NCBI RefSeq assembly: GCF_042682685.1
Contig: NZ_JBHUHX010000051.1
Span: forward strand, 1-64,000
From: Imhoffiella fuscus
GTDB taxonomy: Bacteria; Pseudomonadota; Gammaproteobacteria; Chromatiales; Chromatiaceae
Reading direction: 5' to 3'
DNA length: 64,000 nt
Part shown: piece by piece, positions 8,730-17,591 of the stretch
How the letters are laid out: every line of letters begins with the position of its first letter
How positions within the stretch are numbered: the first letter of the stretch is position 1
The notes under the pieces: generated by a model
Database searches by the model: none
Told to the model about the DNA's origin: nothing
What the model saw: the letters and a program-made list of their open reading frames with translations, nothing else
Program-made: the position numbers and the translations under genes

Positions 8730-10096
8730 GCAGGCAGGCCGTTGCGATCCGTGCACGCCGACAACTGAGCCTCAAATGGTTTCTGATCTTCTCCTTTCTG
8801 GCCCTGGGCTGCGTCCTGGTGGTCGGCTACTCCTGGCTCTCGGTTCAGTTCTTCATTCGCGGCATGGACAACATCGTCGCCAGCAACATGGACCGAACCG
8901 TCGATCGCTATCTGGACCGCATCCACTCCGGACAGGACGGCGCCCCGAGCCTCTTCAGCGGCTATGCCATCACCCGTCAGTGGGAACGGATGCCTCCCGA
9001 GATCCGCGCCGCCTTCCCAAGGCCGCCGGAGGATCTCTATACGCTTTACAAACAGCGCGCGTCTCACTGGTTCGAGCATCCGGACGTCATCCATTTCGCG
9101 ATGCGCTTGGAGCGCCAGGGTCAAACGCTCTTCGTCGCCAAGACCGCCACGACCGCGAACGCACCCAAGATCATCGGCCGCAACGCCACCCGCTCCATGC
9201 AGACCTTGCTGACGATCAGCGGGCTCATCGCGGCGACACTGGCTCTCATCATCTGGCTGCTTCTGCGGCGCATCGCGCGCCCTGTCGCCGCGCTCGGCCG
9301 CTGGACCGGATCGCTCGATCCACAGCGTCTGCGCGAACCGCCGCCGGACTTCTCCTATCCGGAGCTGAACGCACTCGCCGAGCTGATCCGGACCAGCCTC
9401 TCATCGGTGCAGGACAGTCTGGAGCGCGAACACCGCTTTCTACGCCATGCCAGTCACGAGCTGCGCACCCCGATCGCCGTCATGCGCAGCAATCTGGAGC
9501 TGCTCTCGCGGTTGCAGGAAACGAGCGCGGCCCCGATCGACGCCCGTCAGACCCAGGTGGTCGAGCGGATGAACCGGGCCAGTCTCAGCATGCAGCATCT
9601 GACCGAGACCCTGCTCTGGCTGAGCCGCGACGATCGCGAGGCGCCTGCGACGCATCCGATCGAGATCGACACGCTCATCCGCGAGCTGGTCGAGGAGATG
9701 CGCTATCTGCTCAACGAAAAACGCGTTTCGGTCAGCCTCGTCACCCATCCCTGCCGTCTCAGGCTGCCCGAGGTTCCCGCGCGTATCGTTCTCGGCAATC
9801 TCATTCGGAACGCCTTTCAGCACACCTGGGACGGAGAGATCCGCATCCGCCAGATCCAGGAGCGGATCGAAATCCTCAACAGCAGTCCCGAGCCGAGGGA
9901 CGAGGCACCACAGTCGCTTGGATTCGGATTGGGTCTGCAATTGACCGCTCAGCTGACGGAGCGGCTCGGGTGGGGATATGCGAACGAGGCTCAACCCGGC
10001 GGACATCGGGTGTTTCTGAAGCTGAGGGACGAGAAGGAAGACGTGCACCCGGTCGACAGTGGCCAACATTCAAGGTCGAACGAGGCAGCGCCTTAG
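8726..10096 (+). CDS. Sensor histidine kinase with atypical ATP-binding G1 box
   Basis: 456-residue membrane kinase, partner of the regulator it overlaps (ATGA). A first transmembrane helix at about residues 15-38 is followed by a ~140-residue periplasmic sensor and a second helix near 160-182. The HisKA motif is HASHELRTPIAV with H244 as phospho-acceptor. The N box is NLIRNAFQH and the glycine lid is GFGLGLQL. The usual DxGxG box is not seen; the corresponding segment reads IEILNSSPE, with no aspartate. Whether ATP binding is altered is unknown; the rest is intact. Confidence 0.87.
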   Translation: MSRQAVAIRARRQLSLKWFLIFSFLALGCVLVVGYSWLSVQFFIRGMDNIVASNMDRTVDRYLDRIHSGQDGAPSLFSGYAITRQWERMPPEIRAAFPRPPEDLYTLYKQRASHWFEHPDVIHFAMRLERQGQTLFVAKTATTANAPKIIGRNATRSMQTLLTISGLIAATLALIIWLLLRRIARPVAALGRWTGSLDPQRLREPPPDFSYPELNALAELIRTSLSSVQDSLEREHRFLRHASHELRTPIAVMRSNLELLSRLQETSAAPIDARQTQVVERMNRASLSMQHLTETLLWLSRDDREAPATHPIEIDTLIRELVEEMRYLLNEKRVSVSLVTHPCRLRLPEVPARIVLGNLIRNAFQHTWDGEIRIRQIQERIEILNSSPEPRDEAPQSLGFGLGLQLTAQLTERLGWGYANEAQPGGHRVFLKLRDEKEDVHPVDSGQHSRSNEAAP

Positions 10097-10246
10097 CCAT
10101 CGCCGCTGCCGCGCACTCCAAATCGACCCATGGCGGTCTGCAGGTCAGATATCCAAATGCGCATAGCACCGCTATCCGTGGCGACCGATGCGGTTCGTTC
10201 CTCACCACATTGACGAACCGTCTGAACGACGTCCCGTTTTCGGGCC

Positions 10247-11536
10247 TCACCCCGCCATCCAATCCGCAATGCGCTCCAGTGCCGTAACGACGGATCCGCA
10301 GTGGTCGCGCAGGAACGTCTCGTCGACGGGCCTTTCGTCGTCGAGCGCGGCCAGCGCGGCGGCGCCGTCGAAGTCCACGGTGGCCAGACGCATGAAGAAT
10401 TCGTTCGCGGCACGCCCGAAGACATCGCCAGGGAGGGTGGCGACGCCGGTATCCTCCAGCAGACGTTCGCAGAGCTCGGCGCCGCTGTGCACGCCACGAC
10501 GGTTCAGTGTTTCGCTCAGGTTGCCGAAGTCAGGGAAGAGATAGAAGGCGCCCTTCGGCTCGCAGACATCGGCACCGCAGGCGGTCAGGGTGCGGAAGGC
10601 GAAGCCCGAAAGCGCGGCGAGGATGCGCCGGGAGCGGTCCAGATAGCGATCGATCTCGGGATCGGGCGAGAAGCCGCGCACGGCGGCGTACTGGATCGGC
10701 GCGCTCGTGGAGGTGAAGGTCTCGCTGGCCACGACGGCCATGGCCTTGGCCAGCCAATCGAGCTCCTCAGGAAAGGCCAGGGCACCGACGCGCCAGCCCC
10801 CTGCCCCGCACCATTTGCTCAGACCGTCGCTGATGATGGTGCCTTCGGGATAGAAGCGGGCGATGGAGACGTGAGCGCCATCGAAGCGCAGTCCGCCGTA
10901 GATCTCGTCGGAGAGCACCAACACCCGGTAGCGACGAGCGACCTCGGCGATCTCGGCCAGCTGGTCCGCCTCATAGGCGGTTCCGCTCGGGTTGCCGGGA
11001 TAGTTCAGGATCAGCAGTCGCGGACGGTCGGGGTCCAGTCGGCAATGGGCGTCGAGCACGGCCGGGGTGACGCCGTGACCGGTCTCGGGACGCGTCGGCA
11101 GCCATTGCAGATGACGGCCGATGATACGTGCCTGGGGCGCGTAGGAGACCCAGCTCGGATTGGGAATGACCAGCTCGCCGTAATAGGTGAGCTGGACGAT
11201 GAACATCAGCTCCTTGGTGCCGGGACCGACCAGGATGTGGCTCTCCGGATACTCGATGCCCTGGGTGCGCTTCAGGTAGCCGCCAATGGCGCGGTGCAGC
11301 TCGGGCAAGCCACGGACCGGCAGATAGGCCTTCTGATGGGCGTTCTCGCGTAGCGCGGCAACCACCGGATCGGGCACCGGAAACGGCGACTGCCCGAGCC
11401 CCATGCGATAGATCTTGCGCCCCTCTGCGGCCAATGCGGCGCTACGCGCGTTGATGGCCAGAGTCGCGGACGGCCCCATGCCTCGGATGTTGAGGTTGAG
11501 ATAGTCGCGTGGGGCGTTGGGATGGGATTCGGGCAT
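10247..11536 (-). CDS. PLP-dependent class I/II aminotransferase
   Basis: 429-residue fold-type I aminotransferase. Key residues visible are N182 in NYPGNPSG, D210 and Y213 in SDEIYGG, and the PLP-binding lysine K241 in SDGLSKWCGAGGWRVG. The Lys is followed by a small glycine-rich loop and an arginine, as in the aspartate-aminotransferase group. The amino-acid substrate cannot be read off. Monocistronic on the reverse strand; the ATG at 11536 lies after a short leader and convergent genes flank its 3' side. Confidence 0.87.
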   Translation of the reverse strand: MPESHPNAPRDYLNLNIRGMGPSATLAINARSAALAAEGRKIYRMGLGQSPFPVPDPVVAALRENAHQKAYLPVRGLPELHRAIGGYLKRTQGIEYPESHILVGPGTKELMFIVQLTYYGELVIPNPSWVSYAPQARIIGRHLQWLPTRPETGHGVTPAVLDAHCRLDPDRPRLLILNYPGNPSGTAYEADQLAEIAEVARRYRVLVLSDEIYGGLRFDGAHVSIARFYPEGTIISDGLSKWCGAGGWRVGALAFPEELDWLAKAMAVVASETFTSTSAPIQYAAVRGFSPDPEIDRYLDRSRRILAALSGFAFRTLTACGADVCEPKGAFYLFPDFGNLSETLNRRGVHSGAELCERLLEDTGVATLPGDVFGRAANEFFMRLATVDFDGAAALAALDDERPVDETFLRDHCGSVVTALERIADWMAG

Positions 11537-11585
11537 GGTCAGCGTCCAATGGATGGTTGCGAAAAAGGGGCATGCCGCACGCGCC

Positions 11586-11726
11586 TCATTGCATCTGAGC
11601 CATGAAGCCGAGCAGACCGAAAAAGATGAGATAGAAGGCGACGATATAACTGAGAAGCCTTGGCCAGACGAGGATAGCCACCCCGGCCAGCAGCGAGAGC
11701 AATGGGGAGATCATCATAATACCCAT
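11586..11726 (-). CDS. Small DUF3096-like membrane protein
   Basis: 46-residue protein (ATG 11726-11724) with GGAGG eight bases upstream, which sets this start rather than the longer open frame. It is nearly all membrane: ISPLLSLLAGVAILVWPRLL then YIVAFYLIFFGLLGF. Alternating small and aromatic residues with a central WPRLL match the DUF3096 pattern of short one- or two-helix proteins. Function unknown. It sits 49 bases downstream of the aminotransferase start, on the same strand, but has its own ribosome site. Confidence 0.72.
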   Translation of the reverse strand: MGIMMISPLLSLLAGVAILVWPRLLSYIVAFYLIFFGLLGFMAQMQ

Positions 11727-12150
11727 GGTGCGTACCTCCAGCGAGATGTCGTGAAAAACCCGAGTCCCGATGGAGACGCGACCACTGCGACAGGCCGCGC
11801 GACCATCGGACTCGGGACAATCCAAGCATCAAGCATGCCACGCCCCCAAGGCCACACCACCATTGCGACCCTTCGGTCGCGCCCCTATCTGCCCACGATC
11901 GGCCTGCACGCTCGGGCCGTCGAGAGCCGTCAACCACCCGCCTTCGCTCGCCCGTCACAGGGGCGTCTTCATCGGGGGCGGAATCGGATGAAGGCTCGCC
12001 GCATCATCAGGAGCAGTTCAGATCCCGGAAGACGCGCCCCGCGTGCTCTTCGGGAGGATCCGGCGTCTTTCGCGGATCCCGCGTCGGCTGCGCTCCGGAC
12101 GGGCAAGGTCGGCGTCATCCACGACAACCAATAAGACCCCATTGGAGACG
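11727..12150. other. 424-bp divergent intergenic region with inverted repeats
   Basis: Lies between the leftward DUF3096 gene and the rightward DsrE-like gene, so it should hold both promoters. CCCGAGTCCCGATGG (about 11758-11772) faces CCATCGGACTCGGG (about 11804-11817), an imperfect 14-bp inverted repeat. GCGACC-CTTC-GGTCGC near 11867-11882 is a perfect small hairpin. Open frames here look like shadow frames without ribosome sites. No clear sigma-70 pair was recognised. Confidence 0.4.
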
Positions 12151-12627
12151 ATGATGAAACGCCCATTAGAAACGCTCGCCCTCATTCTGATCGCCATCAC
12201 GCTGAGCAGCCCGCTTCTGGCCAACGATCGCTATGGAAAGCAAAAGGTCGTCTATCACGTCAACGGCGACGACGCCCAGGCGCAGGTCGCCGCCTTGCGC
12301 AACGTACAGAACCACGTCAATGCCGTCGGCGCCGACAACATCGAGCTCAAGATCGTGATGCATGGTGACGGCGTCTCGCTGGTGATGGATCCGGATTATC
12401 TGGAAGGCACCAAGATGAAGAACGCCAACGCGACCTCGGAGATGCAGGCCCGGATCGCCGGCCTCAAACAGCAGGGCGTCGCCTTCGAGGTCTGCGCCAA
12501 CACGCTGAAGGGACGCAACATTCCCAGGGACGCGCTCTACGATGTAGAGGACGCGGACATCGTCCCGAGCGGCGTCGCGGAGCTCTCACGACTGCAGCAG
12601 ATGGGATTCACCTACATCAAGCCCTGA
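12151..12627 (+). CDS. Periplasmic DsrE/DsrF-like protein
   Basis: 158 residues starting at tandem ATGs (12151, 12154) with GGAG upstream. A signal peptide (LETLALILIAITLSSPLLA) precedes a DsrE-type alpha/beta fold with KVVYHVNGDD at residues 32-41. A conserved cysteine C115 lies in AFEVCANTLKG, where DsrE/YchN-type proteins place their reactive cysteine. In sulfur oxidisers cytoplasmic DsrE relays sulfur; this one is predicted to be exported, so a persulfide-carrying role is only inference. Monocistronic. Confidence 0.78.
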   Translation: MMKRPLETLALILIAITLSSPLLANDRYGKQKVVYHVNGDDAQAQVAALRNVQNHVNAVGADNIELKIVMHGDGVSLVMDPDYLEGTKMKNANATSEMQARIAGLKQQGVAFEVCANTLKGRNIPRDALYDVEDADIVPSGVAELSRLQQMGFTYIKP

Positions 12628-12969
12628 TCGGCGGGCTCGCCCGCGAACCCCAGGACCTGGACCGGCGCGCCCGGTCCGGGATCCAGTCATGCCGGGATGC
12701 CCTTGCGAATCGGCGAGCGGAATCTCGTCACATCGTTTCCCGACTGACAGGACCATCCGAACCACAGGCGCTGGGTTGCGTGCCAAACGTGGGAGAGCAG
12801 CGTTCGACAGCGCCACCATTGGTTCATATCAACCAATCTATATGGGGCATTGTGGTGATAAAGACCCGATGCCTCCCTCTCCGGGGAACGCATCCGCCGT
12901 CGCTTACAACCAGCGAGCTTGGCCCATGATTTGCCCAAGCGCATCAGGAATCCCTCTGGAGCTCGCCCC
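12628..12969. other. 342-bp intergenic region
   Basis: Just after the DsrE-like stop lies a GCGGGC-TC-GCCCGC hairpin (about 12632-12645) without a T-run. The right half holds the operator-like repeat annotated separately. No further gene or RNA was recognised; open frames here lack ribosome sites. Confidence 0.4.
12818..12837. promoter_or_regulatory. Operator-like inverted repeat upstream of the YfdX-like gene
   Basis: ATTGGTT-CATATC-AACCAAT is a perfect 7-bp inverted repeat with a 6-base centre in otherwise GC-rich DNA. It is followed by TCTATATG, which contains a TATATG resembling a -10 box. Spacing to TTGGTT as -35 would be only 14 bases, so the promoter pairing is uncertain. The position, ~130 bases upstream of the next start, fits a repressor site. 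Confidence 0.35.
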
Positions 12970-13521
12970 ATGCCTTACCTCAACCGACAGCTCGCGTGCA
13001 TCCTTCCCGCCCTCTTGGCGCTCAACTGCGGTGACACCTTTGCCGCGCCCACAGCGTCCGATCAGGGACAGCCGCCCCCCAAGCACCAGCGGCAGTGGCC
13101 GATGGTCCAAACGCTCGCCAGCGACATCCACGACAACCTGGAACGGGCCCGATCGGCGATCGCCGACCATGAAGCGGGCCTGCTACGGGTCGCGATCCAG
13201 AATGCGCGCGACGACTTGACCCTGCTGGGGCTTCCGGCGGAGGATGAGGAAATCCAGGAGGAGCAGGACGATGTGCTGTCCGCGCTGGGACGCGAGGCCG
13301 ATGGGGATCGCTGGATCGCCATCCGGTTCGAAACGCAAACCGGCGCCGCCGAACGCTATCGGGCCGAGACCAGGCTCGGATGGCTGCCGCTGAACCGAGC
13401 GCGGACAGCGGTCGACACGGCCATGAAGGCTGCGCAGACTCAACCACCCGACTGGGAGACCGCTCGAACAGCTGTCGAGACCGGGTTGACCGGCATTCAC
13501 TGGAGCCAGACTTCACCATGA
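12970..13521 (+). CDS. Exported YfdX-like protein
   Basis: 183 residues from ATG 12970. A signal peptide (LACILPALLALNCGDTFAAP) is followed by a helical, alanine-rich protein. The C-terminal pattern LGWLPLNRARTAVDTAMKAA then ETARTAVETGLTGI resembles the YfdX family (helical periplasmic proteins with a conserved LPL...AVD segment). YfdX proteins are linked to stress and acid response in enterobacteria, but the mechanism is unclear. Overlaps the next small gene by 4 bases (ATGA at 13518). Family match is moderate only. Confidence 0.5.
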   Translation: MPYLNRQLACILPALLALNCGDTFAAPTASDQGQPPPKHQRQWPMVQTLASDIHDNLERARSAIADHEAGLLRVAIQNARDDLTLLGLPAEDEEIQEEQDDVLSALGREADGDRWIAIRFETQTGAAERYRAETRLGWLPLNRARTAVDTAMKAAQTQPPDWETARTAVETGLTGIHWSQTSP

Positions 13522-13733
13522 AGACCACCATCGTCCGCCACGCGTTCGGAATCCGCTGCGCCCCCCGCAGCCCGAATGAAGCGCAAGTGGAATCCGAGGA
13601 AACCGAAGAGCCGCAAGACGCACTCAAATCAGACGACGCCACGGCGACCACCGTCGTCCGCCGCGCGCTCGGAATCCGCTGCATCCCCGTGGCCCCGACG
13701 AAGCACGAGCAGAATCCGGATAACGGCCAATAA
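13518..13733 (+). CDS. Small hypothetical protein with an internal duplication
   Basis: 71 residues, starting at an ATG that overlaps the stop of the YfdX-like gene (ATGA), which argues for real, coupled translation. The N-terminal segment TTIVRHAFGIRCAP recurs as TTVVRRALGIRCIP about 43 residues later, with a Glu/Asp-rich spacer. The DNA of the two copies is also similar, so it is a recent duplication. No signal peptide or membrane helix. Family unknown; each copy carries one cysteine in GIRC. Confidence 0.5.
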   Translation: MKTTIVRHAFGIRCAPRSPNEAQVESEETEEPQDALKSDDATATTVVRRALGIRCIPVAPTKHEQNPDNGQ

Positions 13734-13915
13734 GGCGCACGCGCGCGATCCGTCCTGGAAAACCCTCCAGCGGGTCGCGGCCACTGCGGCCCCGCTCCAA
13801 CACGCAACAGGTCTCAAGGACGTCAAAAGCGCCGAACATCGAACAGGCGTTCGTCGATCCGCGTGCACGCATAGAGACCGCACCGAATCAAGGCGACTGA
13901 GGCCCGAATTCCCTC

Positions 13916-14353
13916 ATGCTGGAACTGTCCGGCTACCTGGCACTGTTCCTGTCGGCGCTGGGCGCGGCCACCCTGCTGCCGTTGCAGTCCGAGGCGCTGC
14001 TGGTCGGGCTGCTGCTGTCTGGCGACTATTCCGCCTGGGGCCTGCTGGCGGTCGCCACGATCGGCAACGTATTGGGCTCGGTCGTCAATTGGTGGCTCGG
14101 GCGTTCCCTGGTACGTTGGCGCGACCGCCCCTGGTTCCCCGTTGGCCCTGAACAACTCGAACGGGCCGAGTCCTTCTATGGCCGCGCCGGTCATTGGTCG
14201 CTACTCCTGAGCTGGACCCCGGTCGTGGGCGACCCGCTCACATTGATCGCCGGAGTCCTGCACGAACCGCTCTGGCGCTTTCTCTGTCTGGTGACGCTCG
14301 CCAAGGGCGGGCGCTATCTGGCGCTCGCGGCCATCACGCTCGGTTGGTCCTGA
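13916..14353 (+). CDS. yqaA: YqaA-type DedA-like inner-membrane protein
   Basis: 145 residues, mostly hydrophobic, with LFLSALGAATLLPLQSEALL at the N terminus, a glycine-rich loop (GNVLGSVVNWWLGRSL), then SWTPVVGDPLTLIAGVL. This is the SNARE-associated/DedA arrangement of the YqaA subgroup, thought to act in membrane lipid homeostasis. Ribosome site is weak. It is followed after 95 bases by a zinc-ribbon gene. Family call is good; the physiological substrate is unknown. Confidence 0.78.
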   Translation: MLELSGYLALFLSALGAATLLPLQSEALLVGLLLSGDYSAWGLLAVATIGNVLGSVVNWWLGRSLVRWRDRPWFPVGPEQLERAESFYGRAGHWSLLLSWTPVVGDPLTLIAGVLHEPLWRFLCLVTLAKGGRYLALAAITLGWS

Positions 14354-14448
14354 ATGGACGGCGATGGGCAGGAGCCCCATGTCCGCCGCCTCCCGATTGA
14401 TTATGATCGGCGCACATTCATGATCCGATCCTGTTGGGAGGTCGAACG

Positions 14449-14745
14449 ATGTCGGACATTGTCCTGGGTCACTGCTGGAACTGCGGCCGCGCGCTAACCG
14501 CCGCCGACTACGGACGCGAGGCAAGCTGCCGCGCATGCGACAAACCGACCCGCTGCTGCCGCAACTGCGCCCATTACGCCCCCGGACGGGCCAACGCGTG
14601 TCGCGAGCCCATGGTGGAACGGGTTCTGGACAAGACCCGGGCGAACTTCTGCGAGCTGTTCGAACCGACCTCGCCCGATGCCGCCGGAAACGGCCGGGCG
14701 GACCCGGACCAGCTACGCAGCGCCGCCGACGATCTGTTCAAATAG
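14449..14745 (+). CDS. Small zinc-ribbon-like protein
   Basis: 98 residues; ATG 14449 has GGGAGG nine bases upstream. Cysteines fall as C9xxC12, C27xxC30, C36C37xxC40, C50 and C67, enough for two zinc sites. No DNA- or enzyme-domain is recognised. It ends 6 bases before tmcA, so it is probably co-transcribed, and a link to tRNA acetylation is possible but unproven. Confidence 0.7.
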   Translation: MSDIVLGHCWNCGRALTAADYGREASCRACDKPTRCCRNCAHYAPGRANACREPMVERVLDKTRANFCELFEPTSPDAAGNGRADPDQLRSAADDLFK

Positions 14746-14751
14746 CCCCTC

Positions 14752-16917
14752 ATGAACGAACGGCAGGACCCTCTCATCCAGCTGATCGACCAGGCCCGTT
14801 CGGCCAACCAGCGACGCACCCTGCTCCTCAGCGGCTCGGCGGAGTGGACGGCCGATCGGGCACGGGAGTTGGTGGACAAACTCGCGGGAGCCCAATCCGT
14901 CTGGCTCTCCGACCGCCCCATCGCACCCCATGCCCGCCCGATGCGCTCCGCGCTCGCCCTGCTTGGCCAAGACTTGGACCTTCTGGTCTTCGACGCCCAC
15001 AGCGGGTTCGATCCGGACGGATTCGGGGCCGCCACCGGGGCCATTCGCGGCGGCGGGCTGCTGATCCTGCTCGCCCCGCCGCTCGACCTCTGGGCCGATC
15101 TGCCGGATCCCCAGGCCGAGCGCATCGCCGTCTGGCCGCACGGCGCCGAATCGGTCGGCGGACGCTTCCTGGCCCGATTGGTCCGAACGCTCCAGGACGC
15201 CGAGGGCATCCTGCATCTGCGCGAATCCGACACGGAGCCGGCCCGATGGACATCCATCGAGGCATGTACGCAACCAGAACCGCCAGGAAACCGATCGAGG
15301 GACAGCCAGCCCTGCACCGCCGATCAGTCGCACGCGGTCGAGGCCATCCTCAAGACCGCACGCGGTCGCGCGCGCCGTCCGCTGGTGATGACGGCGCATC
15401 GCGGACGCGGCAAGAGCGCCGCGCTGGGCATCGCCGCCGGACGCCTGCTGTGCGAGACGGGGCTGCGCATCCTGCTGACTGCGCCCAAGCGCGCCAGCGT
15501 CGACAGCGTCCTCGCCCATCTCGACACCCTGCTGACGGAGGCCGAGCGACCGGACGCCAGGGAGCGGATTCTGTTCCTGTCGCCGGACGCCATCGTCGAG
15601 GAACGCCCCGAGGCCGATCTGCTGCTGATCGACGAGGCGGCTGCCATTCCGACCCCACTGCTCGACGCCCTGCTCGCGCACTATCGCCGAATCGTCTTCT
15701 CGACCACGGTTCACGGCTACGAGGGCACCGGACGCGGCTTCGAGATCCGCTTTCGCGCAACGCTCGACCGGCTCACGCCCGACTGGCGCGCGATCGAGCT
15801 GTCCACACCGATCCGCTGGGCACCTGAGGACCCGCTGGAGGCGCTGACCCTGCGCGCGCTGCTGCTCGACGCCACCCCGGCGCCCGACGATAGGCTGGCG
15901 TCGGCGAGTCCGGGGAGCTGCCGCTTCGAGCGGCTCGACCGGGACGCGCTCGCCAAGGACGAAAGGACGCTCGGCGAGCTGTTCGGACTCCTGGTGCTGG
16001 CCCACTACCAGACCCGCCCCATGGATCTGCGCATGCTTCTGGATGGCCCCAACGTTCGTGTGCTGGTGCTGCGCCACAACGGGCATGTCGCCGCCACGCT
16101 GCTCGCGGCCGAGGAAGGCGGCTTCGAGGACGCCTCACTGCGCGAGGCCATCTTTATGGGACACCGCCGTCCGCGCGGCCATCTGCTGCCCCAAACGCTC
16201 TCGGCCCATGCCGGTCTGATGGAGGCGCCACGACTGCGCTATCTACGGGTGATCCGCATCGCCGTGCATCCGATGGCCGCACGCCGAGGTCTCGGCCGCA
16301 TGCTGTTGCATCTGGTACTCCGACAGGCGGCGAGCGAGAATCTCGATCTGGTCGGCGCCAGCTTCGGCGCCACCCCCGAGCTAGTGCGCTTCTGGCACCA
16401 TTGCGGCCATGCGACGCTACAGATCGGCACCAGCCGCAACGCGGCGAGCGGCGAGCATGCGGTCGTGGTTGCCGGGGCGGCGAGCGATCGGGGCAACCGC
16501 CTCATCCGCCGCGCCCAGGGGCGCCTGGCGGCGCGACTGCCGGTCCTGCTCGCCGGACCGCTGCGTCGACTGACGCCCTCGATCGCAGCCGCACTCATCC
16601 GCACCCTCGACCCGCCACCGCATCTCGCCCCAACGGACCTGGAGCCTGACAACCACGACGAGCTCCGAGGATTCGTCGCGGGCCATCGCACACTGGAGGC
16701 CAGCTTGCCACTACTGCACCAACTCACCCAGCAACGCCTCGCACCCGCCTTGCAGCATGGGATCGTCACCACCGAGGAGGCAGCGATTCTAGTCGCCGTC
16801 TGCCTGCAGCTTCGCCCACCACGAGACCTGACCCGATGCCTGGACGCCAGCGGGCGCGAGGAGATCCTGACCCGGCTGCGCCGCGCGGTCGGCCATCTGA
16901 TGGCGGGCTCGGCATGA
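14752..16917 (+). CDS. tmcA: tRNA(Met) cytidine acetyltransferase TmcA
   Basis: 721 residues. TmcA uses acetyl-CoA and ATP to make N4-acetylcytidine at the elongator tRNA(Met) wobble position. A DUF1726-like N terminus is followed by a RecD-like helicase core with Walker A GRGKSAALG (about residue 217) and Walker B LLLIDEAAAIP (about 289). A GNAT domain (IRIAVHPMAARRGLGRMLLH, about 502-521) and a C-terminal tRNA-binding region complete it. Length is normal. The stop overlaps the ATG of the histidine phosphatase gene, giving a coupled set with the zinc-ribbon gene upstream. Confidence 0.92.
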   Translation: MNERQDPLIQLIDQARSANQRRTLLLSGSAEWTADRARELVDKLAGAQSVWLSDRPIAPHARPMRSALALLGQDLDLLVFDAHSGFDPDGFGAATGAIRGGGLLILLAPPLDLWADLPDPQAERIAVWPHGAESVGGRFLARLVRTLQDAEGILHLRESDTEPARWTSIEACTQPEPPGNRSRDSQPCTADQSHAVEAILKTARGRARRPLVMTAHRGRGKSAALGIAAGRLLCETGLRILLTAPKRASVDSVLAHLDTLLTEAERPDARERILFLSPDAIVEERPEADLLLIDEAAAIPTPLLDALLAHYRRIVFSTTVHGYEGTGRGFEIRFRATLDRLTPDWRAIELSTPIRWAPEDPLEALTLRALLLDATPAPDDRLASASPGSCRFERLDRDALAKDERTLGELFGLLVLAHYQTRPMDLRMLLDGPNVRVLVLRHNGHVAATLLAAEEGGFEDASLREAIFMGHRRPRGHLLPQTLSAHAGLMEAPRLRYLRVIRIAVHPMAARRGLGRMLLHLVLRQAASENLDLVGASFGATPELVRFWHHCGHATLQIGTSRNAASGEHAVVVAGAASDRGNRLIRRAQGRLAARLPVLLAGPLRRLTPSIAAALIRTLDPPPHLAPTDLEPDNHDELRGFVAGHRTLEASLPLLHQLTQQRLAPALQHGIVTTEEAAILVAVCLQLRPPRDLTRCLDASGREEILTRLRRAVGHLMAGSA

Positions 16918-17525
16918 ACGATACGACGCGTCTGTGCATCAGCCGCCATGGCGAGACCGACTGGAACCTTACCGGCATCCTGCAAGGCTGGACCGACGTC
17001 CCGCTCAACGACCGGGGACGCGCGCAATCGCGCGAGCTCGCCCAACAGCTCGCCCATCACCCGTTCTCGCACATCTGTTCCAGCCCACTGAAACGGGCGG
17101 CCGAAACCGCCGAGATCATCGCCGCAACCTGGGACCTGGGGCCGCCGCACTATCACCCGGGCCTCAAGGAACGCCATTTCGGGCGCATCCAGGGCATGCC
17201 GAAGCAGGAGCTGTCGCTCACCCATCCCGGATTGCACGAGGAGATCGCGCGTCGCAATCCCTGCTGCGACTTCGAGGACGGCGAGGCGCTCGACCCATTC
17301 GCAGACCGGGTGATACATGCATTGAGCGCCATCGCTTGCGACCATGTCGGCACCCATATACTGGTCATCACCCACGGCTGGGTGATGGACGTCATCACAC
17401 GCGAGGTCATGGGGTTGCCGCGAACCGCCGTGCTCGATATGAAGCGCAAAAACGGCGAATGTCTCTGGATCGAGCCGCGCGCCGACGCGGGTTTCCAGGC
17501 ATGCGACCGATCCAAGCGACCGTGA
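16914..17525 (+). CDS. Histidine phosphatase (phosphoglycerate mutase-like) family protein
   Basis: 203 residues from ATG 16914, which overlaps the tmcA stop. The RHG motif is at residues 11-13 (SRHGETDWN), with the second-shell SSPLKRAAETA and the C-terminal catalytic histidine in VITHGW. This is the cofactor-independent branch of the 2H/phosphoglycerate mutase-like superfamily. Related enzymes include alpha-ribazole phosphatase and GpmB; the substrate cannot be assigned from sequence. Confidence 0.85.
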   Translation: MNDTTRLCISRHGETDWNLTGILQGWTDVPLNDRGRAQSRELAQQLAHHPFSHICSSPLKRAAETAEIIAATWDLGPPHYHPGLKERHFGRIQGMPKQELSLTHPGLHEEIARRNPCCDFEDGEALDPFADRVIHALSAIACDHVGTHILVITHGWVMDVITREVMGLPRTAVLDMKRKNGECLWIEPRADAGFQACDRSKRP

Positions 17526-17591
17526 CTCGACCGGCATTCCGCGCGAAGATCCCTATCCAAGTCCAGCGACTTTCAACGAACAGGCGAAGCC

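Noticed and set aside
8722..10287. 521-codon + strand frame overlapping the histidine kinase
   Set aside because: Arg/Pro/Ser-rich out-of-frame translation of the kinase gene.
10301..11353. 350-codon + strand frame over the aminotransferase
   Set aside because: Antisense to an intact PLP enzyme with all catalytic residues.
14713..16086. 457-codon antisense frame over tmcA
   Set aside because: Shadow of tmcA; composition typical of reverse-frame translation and no domain.
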